Assembly: GCA_025359885.1 (NCBI GenBank)
Contig: JANYDG010000030.1
Coordinates: forward strand, 1 to 64,000
Direction of reading: 5' to 3'
From: Acidobacteriota bacterium
Lineage (GTDB): Bacteria > Acidobacteriota > Terriglobia > Terriglobales > Acidobacteriaceae
Length of the DNA: 64,000 bases
The position numbers were made by a program, and so were the translations under genes. Below, in pieces: positions 34,830 through 42,740 of the stretch. The notes under the pieces are model-generated. The model did no database searches, was not told the origin of the DNA, and saw nothing but the letters and a program-made list of their open reading frames with translations. Within the stretch, counting starts at the first letter, position 1. Every line of letters starts with the position of its first letter.

Positions 34830-34905
34830 GGGTTAGGGGTCAGGGATCAGGGGTCAGGGTTCAGGGGTCAGGGATCAGGGATCAGGGATCAGGGGTCAGG
34901 GGTCA
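34829..34905 (+). repeat. GGGRTCA heptamer array (G-quadruplex-prone)
   Basis: Eleven consecutive 7-bp units of GGGGTCA, GGGATCA or GGGTTCA (the first is GGGGTTA). It starts at the last base of the aminotransferase stop codon. Every unit has three or four G followed by 3-4 nt, so the plus strand fits the G-quadruplex pattern many times over. Confidence 0.9.
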
Positions 34906-34950
34906 ATTATCGGCACGGATGTGGGTGATTTGTTTGCGGGGATTTGGAAA

Positions 34951-35005
34951 CCCCGGTCTGAAAATCCAGACCGGGGGCACCCGGCTGAAGGGTGGGGCAC
35001 CGGGC
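34951..35005. repeat. Dispersed hairpin repeat copy
   Basis: Perfect 10-bp stem CCCCGGTCTG / CAGACCGGGG with loop AAAATC, followed by GGCACC and the downstream words GAAGGGTGGGGCACC. The same layout appears at 15033-15066. It lies at the end of two convergent transcription units and may act as a terminator or transcript-end structure. Confidence 0.65.
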
Positions 35006-35008
35006 GAT

Positions 35009-36406
35009 TCAGGTGCTGTCGGCGGGGTCTTGCTTTTCGGCCTGGGGGTCGATGTTGAGTTGTTGGCATTTTTTGTAGAGGTGGCTGCGTTCGAGGCCGA
35101 GGGCGCGAGCGGTGCGGGCCATGTTTCTTTGGTGGCGGTCGAGTTCTGCTAACACGACGGCGCGTTCGTAGGCGAGGAGGCGGTCGGCAAGGGGGCCCTG
35201 ACCGGGGGAGATGGTCGTGGTTGAGGCGGGTGGGCCTGATTTGAGGGCGGATATGGGGAGGGCCAGGCGGACGGCTTCTGCGTCGATGGGGCCGTCGGCG
35301 AGGAGGAGGAGGCGTTCGACGGCGTTGCGGAGTTCGCGGATGTTGCCGGGCCAGGGATAGAAGGCGAGGGCGGCGATGGCTTCGGGAGTGATGGGGACGG
35401 GCTTCCAGCCGTTTTGGAGGCTGACCTGGCGGGCGAAGTGGTCGATGAGGGCGGGGAGGTCTTCGAGACGGCGGCGTAGTGGGGGGAGCTCGACGGGGAA
35501 GACGACGACGCGGTGGTAGAGGTCGCGGCGGAAGGCGCCGGACTCGACGAGCTGTTCGAGATTGCGGTGGGTGGCGACGACGACGCGGACGCTGACGGTG
35601 GTGGGTTTGCCGGAGCCGATGCGCTCGACTTCGCCCTCCTCGAGGACGCGGAGGAGCTTGGCCTGCATGGCGAGGGGCATGTCGCCGATTTCGTCTAAAA
35701 AGAGGGTGCCGCGGTGGGCCTGTTCGAATTTGCCGGAATGGCGCTGTGCGGCTCCTGTGAAGGAGCCTTTTTCGTGGCCGAAGAGTTCGCTCTCGATGAG
35801 CTCTGCGGGGACGGCGGCGCAGTTCAAGGTGACGAAGGGGCCGAGGGCGCGGGGGCTTTTTTCGTGGAGTGTGCGGGCGACGAGTTCTTTGCCGGTGCCA
35901 GTTTCGCCGTAGATGCAGACGCGGGATTCGCTGGAGGCGACGCGCTCGATCTGGGCCATGAGGCGGCGCATGATTTCGCTTGCGTAGATGAGGGTGTGCT
36001 TGCCGACGCGGGCGCGGAGGTCGTGGTTTTCGTGTTCGAGGCGGGTGAGCTTGTATGCGTTTTCGACGGTGACGAGGAGTTTTTCGGTGGAGAGGGGTTT
36101 TTCGAGGAAGTCGAGAGCGCCGAGGCGGGTGGCGCGGACGGCCATTTCGATGTGTGCCTGGCCGCTCATCATGACGACGGGGGTGGTGATGCCGGCGTTT
36201 TTGAGGTCTTCGAGGAGTGCGAGGCCGTCGCGGCGGGGCATGACGACGTCGGACAGGATGAGGTCGAAGGGTTGAGAACGGGCCAGCTCGAGGGCGCGGG
36301 CGGCGTTGTCGCAGACGGTGGCTTCATGGCCGGCAAGGCGGAAGGCGCGGGCGAGGGACGCCAGGGTGTTGGCTTCGTCGTCGACGATGAGGATGTGGGC
36401 CTTCAT
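35009..36406 (-). CDS. Sigma-54-dependent response regulator (NtrC/NtrX type)
   Basis: A 465-aa regulator. The receiver domain (1-120) has acidic pocket Asp9-Asp10, phospho-acceptor Asp53 (LSDVVMP) and the conserved Lys in FLEKP. The AAA+ domain has Walker A GETGTGKE, the sigma-54-contact loop GSFTGA (usually GAFTGA) and Walker B GTLFLDEIGDM. The sensor region is LYHRVVVFPVELPPLRRRLEDL. A Fis-type HTH ends the protein (RNMARTARALGLERSHLYKK). It lies 19 bp downstream of its probable partner kinase and activates sigma-54 promoters when phosphorylated. Target genes are unknown; no certain -24/-12 promoter was found in the window. Confidence 0.95.
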   Translation of the reverse strand: MKAHILIVDDEANTLASLARAFRLAGHEATVCDNAARALELARSQPFDLILSDVVMPRRDGLALLEDLKNAGITTPVVMMSGQAHIEMAVRATRLGALDFLEKPLSTEKLLVTVENAYKLTRLEHENHDLRARVGKHTLIYASEIMRRLMAQIERVASSESRVCIYGETGTGKELVARTLHEKSPRALGPFVTLNCAAVPAELIESELFGHEKGSFTGAAQRHSGKFEQAHRGTLFLDEIGDMPLAMQAKLLRVLEEGEVERIGSGKPTTVSVRVVVATHRNLEQLVESGAFRRDLYHRVVVFPVELPPLRRRLEDLPALIDHFARQVSLQNGWKPVPITPEAIAALAFYPWPGNIRELRNAVERLLLLADGPIDAEAVRLALPISALKSGPPASTTTISPGQGPLADRLLAYERAVVLAELDRHQRNMARTARALGLERSHLYKKCQQLNIDPQAEKQDPADST

Positions 36407-36425
36407 GGAACGCTCCCGGTTTAGA

Positions 36426-38399
36426 TTAGGGCAATTCTAGTGTGGCGCGGGGGAAGAGGAGGACGAAGGCGGTGCCGCCGCCGGGCTGGCTGTGGACGGA
36501 GATGGTGGCGTTGTGGTCGGCGACGACGGATTGGACGATGGCGAGTCCGAGGCCGGTGCCGTGCTGCTTGGTGGTGTAGTAGGGGGTGAAGAGCCGGGAA
36601 CACTCTTCGGGGGTCATTCCCTGGCCGGTGTCGGCGACGCGGATTTCGACTTTGTCGCCGTGGGGTTGGGCGGAGAGGGTGAGGGTGCTGGTGCTGGTGC
36701 CGGAGGTTTCGTCGATGGAGTCGATGGAGTCCAGGGAGTCGATGGCGTTGAGGACGAGGTTGCTGAGAGCGCGGTGGAGCATTTCCGGGTCGGCGTCGAT
36801 CAGGAGTGGTTCGGTGGGGAATTCGACGCTGTAGTGGATGGAATTTTTTTCATTGGCAGTGGGTGATTTCGTTCCGAAATAGAGCTGGGCGACGCGGGTG
36901 AGGGCGGCTGCGGCGTCGATGCGTTCGAGCTGGGGGGCGGGCATGCGGCTGAAGTCGCTGAAGCGTCCGATGATGGTTTTGAGATTGGCGATCTCTGCGC
37001 TGAGGGTCTGGGTGCTTTCCTGAAAGACTTCGTCGAACTCGTCTGCGGAGAGGGCGCGGGCGCGGACGAGGTTTTCGACGGTGATCTGGAGGGGGAAGAG
37101 GGGGTTTTTGAGTTCGTGGGCGAGGCGGCGGGCGAGTTCGCGCCAGGCGGCGACGCGTTCGCTCTGGATGAGGCGTTCGCGCTGGGAGGAGAGCTCGGTG
37201 GTCATGTGATTGAAGCTGCGGGCGAGGGTGGCGACCTCATCGCGGCTTTGAGCAGTGCCGGAGACGGGGACGCGGACATTCCAGTTGCCTTGGGCGACCT
37301 CTTCGGCGGCGCGGGCGAGCTGCTCGATGGGGCGGGAGACGCGGACGGCGATGGCGAGGCTGATGGCGATGGTGATGAGGATGCCGATGGCGGCGACGGT
37401 GTAGGCGATGGCGCGGATATGCTGCTGCGCCTGGACCATGGCGCGGCGGGAGGCGGCGACGACGAGGACGGCCATGACCTGGCCGGTGGCGCTTTTGAGG
37501 GGGAGGACGGTGGCGCTGACGGAGTCTTCGCGGTGGGGGGTGAGGTAGAGCAGGGTGGTGGATTGCTGGCCGGAGTGCTGGGCCGACTCGATGAGGGGCT
37601 GGTAGCGGGCGGCGTTGGGAACCTGGCCATTGACGCCGAGGAGGCGGCTGGGCTGGAAGCTGGCGGTGGCGTCGGCGGTGGGGTCGGGAGCGGTGTAGAG
37701 GTAAGCTTCGATGCCGGCGGGGGTGGGCAGGTCGGCCAGGAACTGCTGGTCAAGGCGTTTGCCGCCGAGGAGTTTGACGTTGGGTGCTCCGCGGACGGAG
37801 CGGAGGGCGAAGATGCCGAGTGTGCTGGCCTGGTCGGGGAGGTCTTCGCGCTTGATGAAGGTGGAGGCTGGGGCGAAGTTGGCGGCGGGTTCGGGGTAGC
37901 CGAAGCGGGCGGGCCATTGGGCAGAGCTGACGATGGAGCCGTCCGGCGAGAGGATTTCGAGGAAGTCGAGCTGGGATTCTGTGGCGAGGGTCTGGGCTTC
38001 GGTGAGGTATTGGGAGGCGGCGGAGGTGCCGGAAATGTCAGAGGAGCTAAACGGGTCGGGGGCTTCGGCGGGGTCGTGGGCTTGATCGTGGGCCAGATCG
38101 TGGGAGAGTTCGCGGGCGATGGAGCGGAGGCGTTCTGAGGCGGCGAGGCGGTCCATTTCGGCGGCGACCTCGGCGGAGCGGTGTTGGAATTCGCGCTGGA
38201 ACTGGGTGACGAGGAGGGTGGTCTTTTCCTGGTCCTGCTGATCGAAGACCTGGCGGACGCGGAGCAGGACGGCAAGGGTGACGGCGGCGACGGAGGCGGC
38301 GACGGTGAGCGAGAAGAGGAGGAGTAGCTTTTGGCGGAGGGTGAGGGAAAGGTTCAGGTTCAGCTTCAGGGTCGGGGTCAGGGTCGGGGTCAGGTTCAT
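36426..38399 (-). CDS. NtrY-like sensor histidine kinase
   Basis: A 657-aa inner-membrane kinase. TM1 is about residues 22-48. An extracytoplasmic domain of roughly 270 residues and TM2 (AIAYTVAAIGILITIAISLAIAV) follow, then HAMP (RVSRPIEQLARAAEEVAQGNWNVRV) and HisKA with the H-box AWRELARRLAHELKNPLFPL, the NtrY pattern. HATPase_c motifs are NLVLNAIDSL, VADTGQGMTPEE, FTPYYTTKQHGTGLGLAI and GGGTAFVLLFP. The N-terminus (NLTPTLTPTLKLNLNLSLTL) is encoded by a 6/12-bp tandem repeat. Its ATG overlaps the stop of the solute-binding protein gene (ATGA), so sensor and binding protein are made together. Confidence 0.95.
   Translation of the reverse strand: MNLTPTLTPTLKLNLNLSLTLRQKLLLLFSLTVAASVAAVTLAVLLRVRQVFDQQDQEKTTLLVTQFQREFQHRSAEVAAEMDRLAASERLRSIARELSHDLAHDQAHDPAEAPDPFSSSDISGTSAASQYLTEAQTLATESQLDFLEILSPDGSIVSSAQWPARFGYPEPAANFAPASTFIKREDLPDQASTLGIFALRSVRGAPNVKLLGGKRLDQQFLADLPTPAGIEAYLYTAPDPTADATASFQPSRLLGVNGQVPNAARYQPLIESAQHSGQQSTTLLYLTPHREDSVSATVLPLKSATGQVMAVLVVAASRRAMVQAQQHIRAIAYTVAAIGILITIAISLAIAVRVSRPIEQLARAAEEVAQGNWNVRVPVSGTAQSRDEVATLARSFNHMTTELSSQRERLIQSERVAAWRELARRLAHELKNPLFPLQITVENLVRARALSADEFDEVFQESTQTLSAEIANLKTIIGRFSDFSRMPAPQLERIDAAAALTRVAQLYFGTKSPTANEKNSIHYSVEFPTEPLLIDADPEMLHRALSNLVLNAIDSLDSIDSIDETSGTSTSTLTLSAQPHGDKVEIRVADTGQGMTPEECSRLFTPYYTTKQHGTGLGLAIVQSVVADHNATISVHSQPGGGTAFVLLFPRATLELP
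38344..38397 (-). repeat. 6/12-bp tandem repeat at kinase start
   Basis: Units of GGTTCA, GGGTCA and GGGTCG (12-bp period GGGTCGGGGTCA on the plus strand). They encode the alternating Thr/Leu/Asn-Leu N-terminus of the kinase. The GGGGTCA word is the same as in the heptamer array at 34829. Confidence 0.75.
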
Positions 38400-39859
38400 G
38401 GGGCGCGCTCCGGGTTCAATGGGGCAGGGGCGGCGTTGGCGAGGCTTGCGTTGGCCAGGCTTGCGTTGGCCAGGCTTGCGTTGGCTAGGTCAGCATCAGC
38501 TAAATCTGGGAGCCCGTCGGAGTCCAGGTGCAGGTCGCGAAGGCGGGAGGATACGGCCCAGGCGCGGGGGAGGAAGAGGAGCGGAATGACGTTGTGCTGG
38601 GCGAGGAAATCGTGTTCGGCCTTGAAGGCGATGGCTGGTTCGGTGGAGGGGACGGGGGTGTTGAGGCCGAGGTTGTGGAGTAGCCATTCGAGAGTGGCGG
38701 CGGGGGAGCCGGCCGCGACGGGGAGGGTGCGGAGGACGAGATCGGCGCGCTGGGTGGCGTTGGTGGCGGTGATGAGGGGGACGACTTTGACGGAGAAGCC
38801 GGCGTCGTGGAGGTTGAGGGCGAGGCGCTGGGCGGCGAGTTGCATGGGGGCGGAGGAGTCGGCGGCGAGGGTGAGGGGTGGTGGGGTGAGGCCGCCGCGC
38901 AGGGCCTGGGCGCGGGAGAGGTCGCGTTCAGCGGGAAAGAGGAAGCTGTAGCCGGAAAGGCTGGCGGGGAGGAGGCTGGCGGTGATTTCAGCTTGTTTTT
39001 GGAAGATGACCTGCTGGAGTGCGGCGCGGTCGACGGTGAGTGCGATGGCGGCGCGGAGTTGCGGGGGGAGGGCGGGATTGTTTACCTGGAGGGCGAGCAG
39101 GGTGACGGCGGGCTGGACAGAGACGCGGAGTTGCTGCTGGCGGGCGGCGCGGATTTCGCTGGGGGGGATTTCGACGAGGTCGGTTTTGCCCTGGGAGAGG
39201 TCGGGCCAGGTATCCCGATTGCTTTTGTGGATTGAGAATTCGAGGTCGTCGGCGAAGGGGCGGCCTTGCCAGGAATCGTCGTTTGCCTGGAGATGGAGGG
39301 CGGTGGGGGTGGATTCCCTGACGCGATAGGGGCCGGTGCCGATGAGCGGGGAGGCGGTTGGGTTGTCGGCTGGAGGGGCCTGGCGGATGAGGAATTCGGG
39401 ACGGGCGAGAACCGCTGGCAAGTTGGGCATGGGGGAGTCGCTGGTGAAGACGACGGATTGTCCGACGACGTGGAGGGAGCTCCAGGAGCAGGCGGTGAGG
39501 CGGCAGGATTGGTTGAGGGAGTTGACGACGGCGAGGCCAGTGAGCGGGGAGCCATCGTGAAAGAGGACAGCGGGGCGAAGCCAGAACTGCCAGCGGTGGT
39601 CGTTGTTTTCGCTGGTCCAGCGGAGGGCGAGGGCGGGTTCTATGCCGCTCTGTGCGCTGGAGGCAGTGAGGCCGTCGAGAACGAGATGGAGGACAAGATG
39701 GAGGGCGGGGCCGTCGGGGGTGTGGAGCGGGTCGGATTCGACGGAGACGCGGAGGTTGCCGCCGTAGTGGGGGCGGGTACGGGCGTGGGCGGAGAGTGTG
39801 GTCAGGGTGGCGGCGAGCAAGAGGGCGAGAAAGCGTCTAGGGGCAGAGAGCGGCAACAC
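38396..39859 (-). CDS. Orphan peptide/nickel-type ABC solute-binding protein (SBP_bac_5)
   Basis: A 487-aa secreted protein with signal peptide LALLLAATLTTLSAHA. SBP family 5 landmarks are HYGGNLRVSVESDP, WQFWLRPAVLFHDGSPLTG, PLIGTGPYRV, the ELEF-like DDLEFSIHKS and the LRAAIALTVDRAAL helix. No permease or ATPase gene is nearby, which is unusual. The C-terminus ends in a repeated LANAS tract created by a 15-bp repeat. It overlaps the kinase start by 4 bp and the preceding gene by 23 bp. A sensory accessory role for the kinase is the simplest inference. Confidence 0.85.
   Translation of the reverse strand: MLPLSAPRRFLALLLAATLTTLSAHARTRPHYGGNLRVSVESDPLHTPDGPALHLVLHLVLDGLTASSAQSGIEPALALRWTSENNDHRWQFWLRPAVLFHDGSPLTGLAVVNSLNQSCRLTACSWSSLHVVGQSVVFTSDSPMPNLPAVLARPEFLIRQAPPADNPTASPLIGTGPYRVRESTPTALHLQANDDSWQGRPFADDLEFSIHKSNRDTWPDLSQGKTDLVEIPPSEIRAARQQQLRVSVQPAVTLLALQVNNPALPPQLRAAIALTVDRAALQQVIFQKQAEITASLLPASLSGYSFLFPAERDLSRAQALRGGLTPPPLTLAADSSAPMQLAAQRLALNLHDAGFSVKVVPLITATNATQRADLVLRTLPVAAGSPAATLEWLLHNLGLNTPVPSTEPAIAFKAEHDFLAQHNVIPLLFLPRAWAVSSRLRDLHLDSDGLPDLADADLANASLANASLANASLANAAPAPLNPERAP
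38433..38492 (-). repeat. 15-bp in-frame tandem repeat in the binding-protein gene
   Basis: Four units of plus-strand GCGTTGGCCAGGCTT (first and last diverged), giving the repeated ANASL near the C-terminus. Confidence 0.85.
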
Positions 39860-41087
39860 GGTCTACCTCCCATTCTGTGGCGCTTTTGCGGATGATGGCG
39901 AGGACGCTGGTGCCGTCTGGGACGGTGGCGAGGGCGGTGACGGTGCCGTCGAATTCAAGGGGGGCGCTGGCGGGGACGGCTTCCTGGGCGGGGAGTTCGT
40001 AGGCGCGGAGGCTGTCGTTTTCTGCTTCGCCGGAGGTGGAGGCGAGGACCTGGGTACTGGAGCCGCAGCCGGAGCGGATGGCGGCGAAGTCGCTGCCCCA
40101 GTCGCGGGTTCCGGAGACAGGCCTGAGATTATTTCCGTCAAGAAGCTGGAGCTTGCCGTCGATGCTGCCGAGCAGAAGTCTGGGGCCGGGCAGGGCGACG
40201 ATGGAGTAGAAGGGAGGCATGTCGGCCTGGAGATTGGGAGCCGGACTGGGGGTGAGGACGCCGGTGAAGAAGTTGCGGGCGGGGTTGTAGAAAGCTCTTA
40301 ACGGCGTGCGGTCTGATGGGAGGTCGGGGCTGAGGATACTGGAGTTGACGGGCCAGGGGTCGTCGGATTCGCGGCAGTGGAGGGTCCAGTCGGCAGGGGA
40401 GACCAGCTTACCTTCGCACTGGATATTGGCGGTGAAGGCGGTGAAGCCGTCAGGGCTGGGGATGAGCATACCGCGGGGGTCGCGAGACTGGATTGAGTGG
40501 CGGCTGAGTTCGACGCGCTTCTCTTCGTGCCAGCCGGTGGGGGTGATGGTTTCGATGGCAATGGCTTCCTTTTCGAGAAGGATGAGTCCGTTGGGGGTTT
40601 CGAGAGCGGCCAGGATGGGGGAGGGTGCTGCATCGGCAGAAGTCCAGAGGACTTTACGGGTGAGGAGAATTCCCGCCTCGTGCTGGGTGGGGGTCGTGCC
40701 TTCGCGGTCAAAAGGGAGCATGGCGTACTGGGTCTGGCTGCCTTCGATGATTTCGGCGACCCAGAGGCGCTGATGGTCGGTTTCGCTGAGGGTGACGCGG
40801 ATCTGGTTGGCGCTTTCAGTGCCGGCAGGCTGGACGCCGTGGGCGCGGAGGGCTTGTTCGAGGAGGCGGCGGATGGGGGCGAGTTCGCTGGCGGGAATCG
40901 AGGAGCGGTTGAAGAGGGTGAGCTGGGCCTGACCTGGGCCGAGGATCTCGGCGATGCGGGTGGCGAGGTCGGTGGCGGGTTTGTCCCAACGGCTCTGCCC
41001 GTGGCCTGCCGGTGGCAGCATGAGCGCGAGGAGGAGGCTCAAAACTGGACTCAGGAGAAGGCGGGTCGAGTTGGATTTGGAAATCAT
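39837..41087 (-). CDS. Secreted protein of unknown function (beta-propeller-like)
   Basis: A 416-aa protein with signal peptide (LLLSPVLSLLLALMLPPAGHGQS). Residues 35-130 are an alpha/beta domain (LATRIAEILGPGQAQLTLFNRSSI, ELAPIRRLLEQALRAHGV). The rest contains repeated beta-blade-like motifs (ALETPNGLILLEKEAIAIETI; YSIVALPGPRLLLGSIDGKLQLLDGNNLRP; FDGTVTALATVPDGTSVLAIIRK). Two late Cys could pair. No family is recognised. GGAAGG lies 11 nt before the ATG. It overlaps the solute-binding gene by 23 bp, so the proteins are likely co-produced. Confidence 0.75.
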   Translation of the reverse strand: MISKSNSTRLLLSPVLSLLLALMLPPAGHGQSRWDKPATDLATRIAEILGPGQAQLTLFNRSSIPASELAPIRRLLEQALRAHGVQPAGTESANQIRVTLSETDHQRLWVAEIIEGSQTQYAMLPFDREGTTPTQHEAGILLTRKVLWTSADAAPSPILAALETPNGLILLEKEAIAIETITPTGWHEEKRVELSRHSIQSRDPRGMLIPSPDGFTAFTANIQCEGKLVSPADWTLHCRESDDPWPVNSSILSPDLPSDRTPLRAFYNPARNFFTGVLTPSPAPNLQADMPPFYSIVALPGPRLLLGSIDGKLQLLDGNNLRPVSGTRDWGSDFAAIRSGCGSSTQVLASTSGEAENDSLRAYELPAQEAVPASAPLEFDGTVTALATVPDGTSVLAIIRKSATEWEVDRVAALCP

Positions 41088-41159
41088 GATTCGATACGCC
41101 TTCCGCGAGGTTTGTGTGGACGGTTCTAGGGTAATTGCTTCTGGTGGATTGCGAGTGGA

Positions 41160-42548
41160 CTAGTGGGATTGGCCTTTGGGGGTTTCTTTGGAGTCGTCCG
41201 CGTTTTCGAGCTCCTGCTTGAGCGCGGGGTTGGCGGCTGCGGACTTGAAGACGTCGTTGGCGAAGAAGAATTTGCCGTCTGAGGGGACCATCATCACCTG
41301 GATTTTGTCGGAGAGCCGCTCGGCGACAATCTTGTTGATGAGCAGCGGGGATTGGTTTAGGAGCGCGGCTTCGCTCTTCATGCGTTCGGCGTTGGCGGAG
41401 GCGATGAGGCGGATGCGGTTGGCTTCGGCATCGGCGAAGAGATTGCGGCGTTCGAGTTCTGCCTTGCTGTCGATGACTTTGGCTTCGGCGTCGGCCTGAG
41501 CATTTTGGATCGTGGCCTCTTTGCGGGCTTCGGCTTCGAGCCTGGACTGCTGGATCTGTTTTTCTTTGAGGGGCAGGGTGTATTGCATGGCATCGGCCTC
41601 GCCTTTGGCTTCGACGACCTTGGATTGGGCTTCGCCTTCGGACTCTTTGACCTTGGCTGCGGCTTCGCCCTCGGCCTGGAGTTCAGAGATGCGGACTTGT
41701 TTTTGCTGGATTTCGGTAGTGACGGCCATCTGGTCGTTTTCCTGCTCTTTGAGGAGGAGGCCTTCGAGGCCCTTGGCGTACTCGGCGGGGAGCTGGATGT
41801 CGCGGAGCATGACTTCCTGGACGAGGATGCCGTCTGCGGCGAGTTTGCGGGTGATGGTTTCGGCGGCCTTGGCGCGAACTTCTTCGCGGCGGGTGGAGAA
41901 GATTTCGGTGACAGTGTAGCTGGGAGCGAGTTCGCGCCAGGCACTGGCGACGACGGGGGGAACGATTTCCTTATCGACGGGCTGGGGTAGCTGGGACTCG
42001 ACATGGTCGAGCCGGCGGGGGTCGAGGTGATAGCGGACGGTGATGGCGAGGGCGATGTTGAGTCCTTCGCGGGATTGGACGGTGAGGGGGGATTTCTGTC
42101 TGGGTTCTTGTTTCGATTCTGGCGCGGGGTCGTCGGTGACGCCGGCGGTGTAGATGTGGTCGCGGAGGTCGAAGGTCTTGACGGATTCAACAAGGGGGGT
42201 GACGAAGTGGACGCCGGGGTAGAGCGTGCCGGGGACGGTGCCGCTGAACTGGCTGACGCGAACGCCGCCCATGCCGCTGGGGACGACGATGATGCTGGTG
42301 GCGATGGCGGCGGGCAGGCAGGCAACGATGGCAAAGGCGACCGGGGTGCGCCATTGAATTGGCTGGGAGGTTGGGGTGTCGGTTTGGCCGTCGGTCAGGC
42401 TGTCGGTCAGGTTCAGGCCTTCAGAGGATTTGTTGGACCGCTTGATCTGGGTGCGGAGACGTATCCAAAGGCTGTAGGTGGGAATGGCGAGGGCGGTCGT
42501 GAGCAAGAGTGCTGCCGCCAGCATCAGGGCAAATTTCAGTGCGAGCAT
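41160..42548 (-). CDS. SPFH/band-7 (prohibitin/flotillin-like) membrane protein
   Basis: A 462-aa protein with two N-terminal hydrophobic segments (ALKFALMLAAALLLTTALAIP and VAFAIVACLPAAIATSIIVVP). The intervening loop carries a TD-rich repeat (LTDSLTDGQTDTPTSQ). The band-7 domain covers about residues 95-275 (VRVSQFSGTVPGTLYPGVHFVTPLVESVKTFDLRDHIYTA; ITVRYHLDPRRL). A long Ala/Glu coiled coil follows (EIQQKQVRISELQAEGEAAAKVKESEGEAQSKVVEAKGEADA). SPFH proteins scaffold membrane microdomains or regulate proteases. The 62-aa membrane gene overlaps its start by 13 bp and may encode a partner. Confidence 0.9.
   Translation of the reverse strand: MLALKFALMLAAALLLTTALAIPTYSLWIRLRTQIKRSNKSSEGLNLTDSLTDGQTDTPTSQPIQWRTPVAFAIVACLPAAIATSIIVVPSGMGGVRVSQFSGTVPGTLYPGVHFVTPLVESVKTFDLRDHIYTAGVTDDPAPESKQEPRQKSPLTVQSREGLNIALAITVRYHLDPRRLDHVESQLPQPVDKEIVPPVVASAWRELAPSYTVTEIFSTRREEVRAKAAETITRKLAADGILVQEVMLRDIQLPAEYAKGLEGLLLKEQENDQMAVTTEIQQKQVRISELQAEGEAAAKVKESEGEAQSKVVEAKGEADAMQYTLPLKEKQIQQSRLEAEARKEATIQNAQADAEAKVIDSKAELERRNLFADAEANRIRLIASANAERMKSEAALLNQSPLLINKIVAERLSDKIQVMMVPSDGKFFFANDVFKSAAANPALKQELENADDSKETPKGQSH
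42378..42413 (-). repeat. 12-bp in-frame tandem repeat in the SPFH gene
   Basis: Three units of plus-strand GTCGGTCAGGCT (the first diverged) that encode the LTDS/QTD repeat between the two N-terminal membrane segments. Confidence 0.7.
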
Positions 42549-42724
42549 GGGTTTTCTCCGGGGTGATTGCGCTTCTTGTTGGTTGTGACGCCGGCGCGTG
42601 AAGCGAGTACGAGCCGGGTCAAGCCTGCGAAGGTCAACTCTTCGATGAGGAGGCCGATGGCGATCTGGAGCAGGATGGCTCCGAGGGCGCTGACGGCTTC
42701 ATTGAGCATGGTGAGCAAGGTCAT
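42536..42724 (-). CDS. Small membrane protein (62 aa)
   Basis: A hydrophobic helix (LLTMLNEAVSALGAILLQIAIGLLIEELTFAGLTRLVLA) is followed by a basic hydrophilic tail. AAGGGG lies nine bases before the ATG at 42724. The frame overlaps the start of the SPFH gene by 13 bp and begins 17 bp after the L,D-transpeptidase gene, consistent with a real translated gene in this operon. The function is unknown; a small partner or regulator of the SPFH protein is the likeliest guess. Confidence 0.55.
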   Translation of the reverse strand: MTLLTMLNEAVSALGAILLQIAIGLLIEELTFAGLTRLVLASRAGVTTNKKRNHPGENPCSH

Positions 42725-42740
42725 GGGGAAGTCCCCTTGT

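Noticed and set aside
34829-34905. Possible CRISPR array
   Set aside because: Units are 7 bp and contiguous with no spacers, and no cas genes are near.
37116-38138. 340-codon plus-strand open frame
   Set aside because: Antisense shadow of the histidine kinase gene; Gly/Glu/Asp-rich with no recognisable motif.
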